Positions 62,185-64,000 of a DNA stretch of 64,000 nucleotides are shown here, piece after piece (the first letter of the stretch is position 1; every line of letters starts with the position of its first letter). This DNA is from an uncultured Prevotellaceae bacterium (GTDB taxonomy: Bacteria; Bacteroidota; Bacteroidia; Bacteroidales; Bacteroidaceae). The notes under the pieces were generated by a model, which did no database searches, was not told where the DNA came from, and saw only the letters and a list, made by a program, of their open reading frames with translations. The stretch is taken from assembly GCA_902800185.1 (NCBI GenBank), contig CADCDK010000012.1, positions 1 to 64,000 of the forward strand. Reading direction: 5' to 3'. The position numbers and the translations under genes were made by a program.

Positions 62185-64000
62185 TTAGTCAAGCCACTTC
62201 ACATAGCAGAAGTCCTGACGGTGAGGCAGGTTCTCGTTCTTCGGGAACATGCGCACACCCGTCTTATACAGACCAGCCTGGTTGGGCTCCAGGATAGCCT
62301 CGAAGGTGTAGTTGTTGCCCTCGCGACCAATCATCTTCATCGGGATGATAGAGAAGATGCGCTCCTCGCCATTTCTGTCAGTATAGACATTGACGACCTC
62401 AAGACCAATGGCATCATCGAGTCCCTGCTCATTAATGACATACTTGACGCTATACTTCTGACCAGTCTCTGCAGAATTGATGGGAATATTCCACTCTGAG
62501 GAAACTACATGAATGGCATCCCAACGCTCAGCAACGGCTTCCTTCCACTGGGCAATATCCTTAGCGAGACGGTTGTCGTTGGCACTGATCTTCTTGAAGC
62601 GCTTGGCCTCCTTCGTATAGAACTTGTCATAGTAGTCATCAAGCTGACGCTTCATGGTGTAGTGAGGAGCAATCTGGGCAATCGAGTTCTTGATAACCTT
62701 GATCCAACCCTCGCTAAGACCCTTCTTGTTCTTCTTGTAGTAGAGCGGCAGAATCTCGTTCTCAAGCAGCGTATAGATCGTGGCAGCATCAAGCTGGTCC
62801 TGATAGCTCTGATTCTCATAGGTACGCTTCTCTGTCAAAGCCCAACCGGCACCCTGACGATAGCCCTCAAGCCACCAACCATCAAGCACGGAGAGGTTGA
62901 CAACACCATTCATCTCGGCCTTCTCGCCAGACGTACCAGAAGCCTCCAAAGGACGTGTCGGAGTGTTCATCCAGATGTCAACACCACTTACCAAACGACG
63001 GGCAAGCAGGAAGTCATAGTCCTCAAGGAAGATAATCTTGCCGAGGAACTCAGGACGCTGAGAAATCTCATAGATCTTCTTGATAAGTCCCTGACCAGCA
63101 CCATCGGCGGGGTGAGCCTTACCTGCGAAAAGGAAGATAACGGGATGCTCGGGATCGTTGACGATCTTTGCCAAACGAGCCTCGTCCATGAAGAGAAGGT
63201 GAGCACGCTTATAAGTAGCAAAACGACGGCAGAAACCGATGACCAGTGCGTTGGGATTCATCTTCTCCAACAGAGAAACCACACGCGAGGGATCACCCTG
63301 GTTCTTCAACCATGTCTCACGGAACTGTCCCTTGATATAATCGAAGAGCTTGTTCTTCAGTGCCATACGGGTTGCCCAGATTTCCTCATCGGGCACATTA
63401 TAGATGGCCTCCCAAATCTTTTGATTCGACTGGTCACTCATGAACATCTCATCGAAGTACTTGCCATAGAGCTTACGCCACTCAGTTGCAGACCATGTGG
63501 GGAAGTGAACACCGTTGGTCACATAACCTACATGGTTCTCCTCGGGATAATAGCCATTCCAAATGTTTGCAAACATCTTCTGGCTGACCCATCCGTGAAG
63601 CTTAGAGACACCGTTCACCTCCTGACAAGTGTTGCAGGCGAAGGTGGACATACAGAACTTCTCACCTTTGTCCTCGGGATTCGTACGACCCATGCCGATG
63701 AACTCGTCCCATGAGATGCCTAACTTCTGGGGATAGCCACCCATGTACTTGCCGAAGAGACCTTCGTCGAAGTAGTCATGACCAGCAGGAACGGGAGTAT
63801 GAACTGTATAGAGACCGCTGGCACGAACAAGCTCCATAGCCTGGTTGAAGGAGAGGCCCTCCTCAATATAGTCACAAAGACGCTGGAGGTTGCAAAGAGC
63901 TGCGTGACCCTCGTTACAGTGATAGATTTCCTTCTTGATACCCAGTTTCTTCAGCGTGAGCACGCCACCGATACCAAGAAGAATCTCCTGCTTCAGACGG
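62185..64000 (-). CDS. glgP: Alpha-glucan (glycogen/starch) phosphorylase, C-terminal part (runs off right edge)
   Basis: The gene reads leftward; about 604 codons are seen and the start lies beyond 64000. GT35 signatures: [42 protein letters not shown], and [20 protein letters not shown], which holds the PLP-binding lysine. It cleaves alpha-1,4-glucans with phosphate to give glucose 1-phosphate. The family type (long, alpha-glucan phosphorylase of the bacterial/archaeal kind) is clear; the N-terminal regulatory part cannot be judged. Confidence 0.93.
   Translation of the reverse strand, partial: RLKQEILLGIGGVLTLKKLGIKKEIYHCNEGHAALCNLQRLCDYIEEGLSFNQAMELVRASGLYTVHTPVPAGHDYFDEGLFGKYMGGYPQKLGISWDEFIGMGRTNPEDKGEKFCMSTFACNTCQEVNGVSKLHGWVSQKMFANIWNGYYPEENHVGYVTNGVHFPTWSATEWRKLYGKYFDEMFMSDQSNQKIWEAIYNVPDEEIWATRMALKNKLFDYIKGQFRETWLKNQGDPSRVVSLLEKMNPNALVIGFCRRFATYKRAHLLFMDEARLAKIVNDPEHPVIFLFAGKAHPADGAGQGLIKKIYEISQRPEFLGKIIFLEDYDFLLARRLVSGVDIWMNTPTRPLEASGTSGEKAEMNGVVNLSVLDGWWLEGYRQGAGWALTEKRTYENQSYQDQLDAATIYTLLENEILPLYYKKNKKGLSEGWIKVIKNSIAQIAPHYTMKRQLDDYYDKFYTKEAKRFKKISANDNRLAKDIAQWKEAVAERWDAIHVVSSEWNIPINSAETGQKYSVKYVINEQGLDDAIGLEVVNVYTDRNGEERIFSIIPMKMIGREGNNYTFEAILEPNQAGLYKTGVRMFPKNENLPHRQDFCYVKWLD

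Overview
The window is bacterial DNA from the order Bacteroidales, most likely Prevotellaceae. The evidence is the TTTG-N19/20-TAnnTTTG promoters before many genes (for example 26521-26552, 30257-30287, 58386-58416), the absence of clear Shine-Dalgarno sites, the F1Fo-ATPase order atpD-C-I-B-E-F-H-A-G with an 80-residue epsilon subunit, gldE next to ssb, and the protein families present. The genus is an inference.

Positions 1 to about 19.3 kb are an integrated phage-like element, ending on the right at a tyrosine recombinase (17854-19008, minus) flanked on both sides by GGTAACAAAA repeats that look like integrase arm sites. Plus-strand genes in order: tail-fibre-like, portal, an accessory block (tandem MutS-domain-I protein, structured RNA, 87-aa protein, about 1 kb without a convincing gene, ArdC-like antirestriction protein), a head-completion-like protein, two unknown virion or assembly proteins, holin, amidase fused to a lipoprotein/spanin-like tail, another about 1 kb without a convincing gene, tape measure, and distal tail/baseplate protein. 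No terminase, capsid or head protease is visible. The first 82 bases are the start of a leftward Vat/CatB-type acetyltransferase, so the element is either cut by the window edge, rearranged or decayed. Its modules carry separate host-type promoters, and three intergenic spaces look like small structured RNAs (1322-1436 minus, 4251-4401 plus, about 7812-7970 plus). The first two share an 11-base motif.

From 19.3 kb on the sequence is ordinary chromosome: two tRNA-Asp; recR-membrane protein-GT2-GNAT; an outer-membrane barrel protein; cstA; a GHL10 glycosidase; two tRNA-Arg; the GDP-fucose operon manC-gmd-fcl; two small DNA-binding-type proteins; aspS. Next comes a complete glycine-cleavage operon with its own lipoate ligase and lipoamide dehydrogenase (lplA-gcvT-gcvH-gcvPA-gcvPB-lpd) followed by a TtcA-like protein and mltG. 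Then follow a secreted GH43-like protein, the ATP synthase operon, a glycosyltransferase/flippase pair, a DUF5715-like protein, ssb-gldE-phosphopantetheinyl transferase, four tRNAs (Gly, Leu, Leu, Gly), nspC, a ThiE/TenI-like gene with prs and a TlpA-like lipoprotein, and the 3' part of an alpha-glucan phosphorylase gene running off the right edge.

The most novel material is the phage accessory block with its small RNAs. The chromosomal part is largely conventional; its oddities are a palindrome cluster between gcvH and gcvPA, a palindrome in the thiE/prs leader and probable leaderless transcripts.
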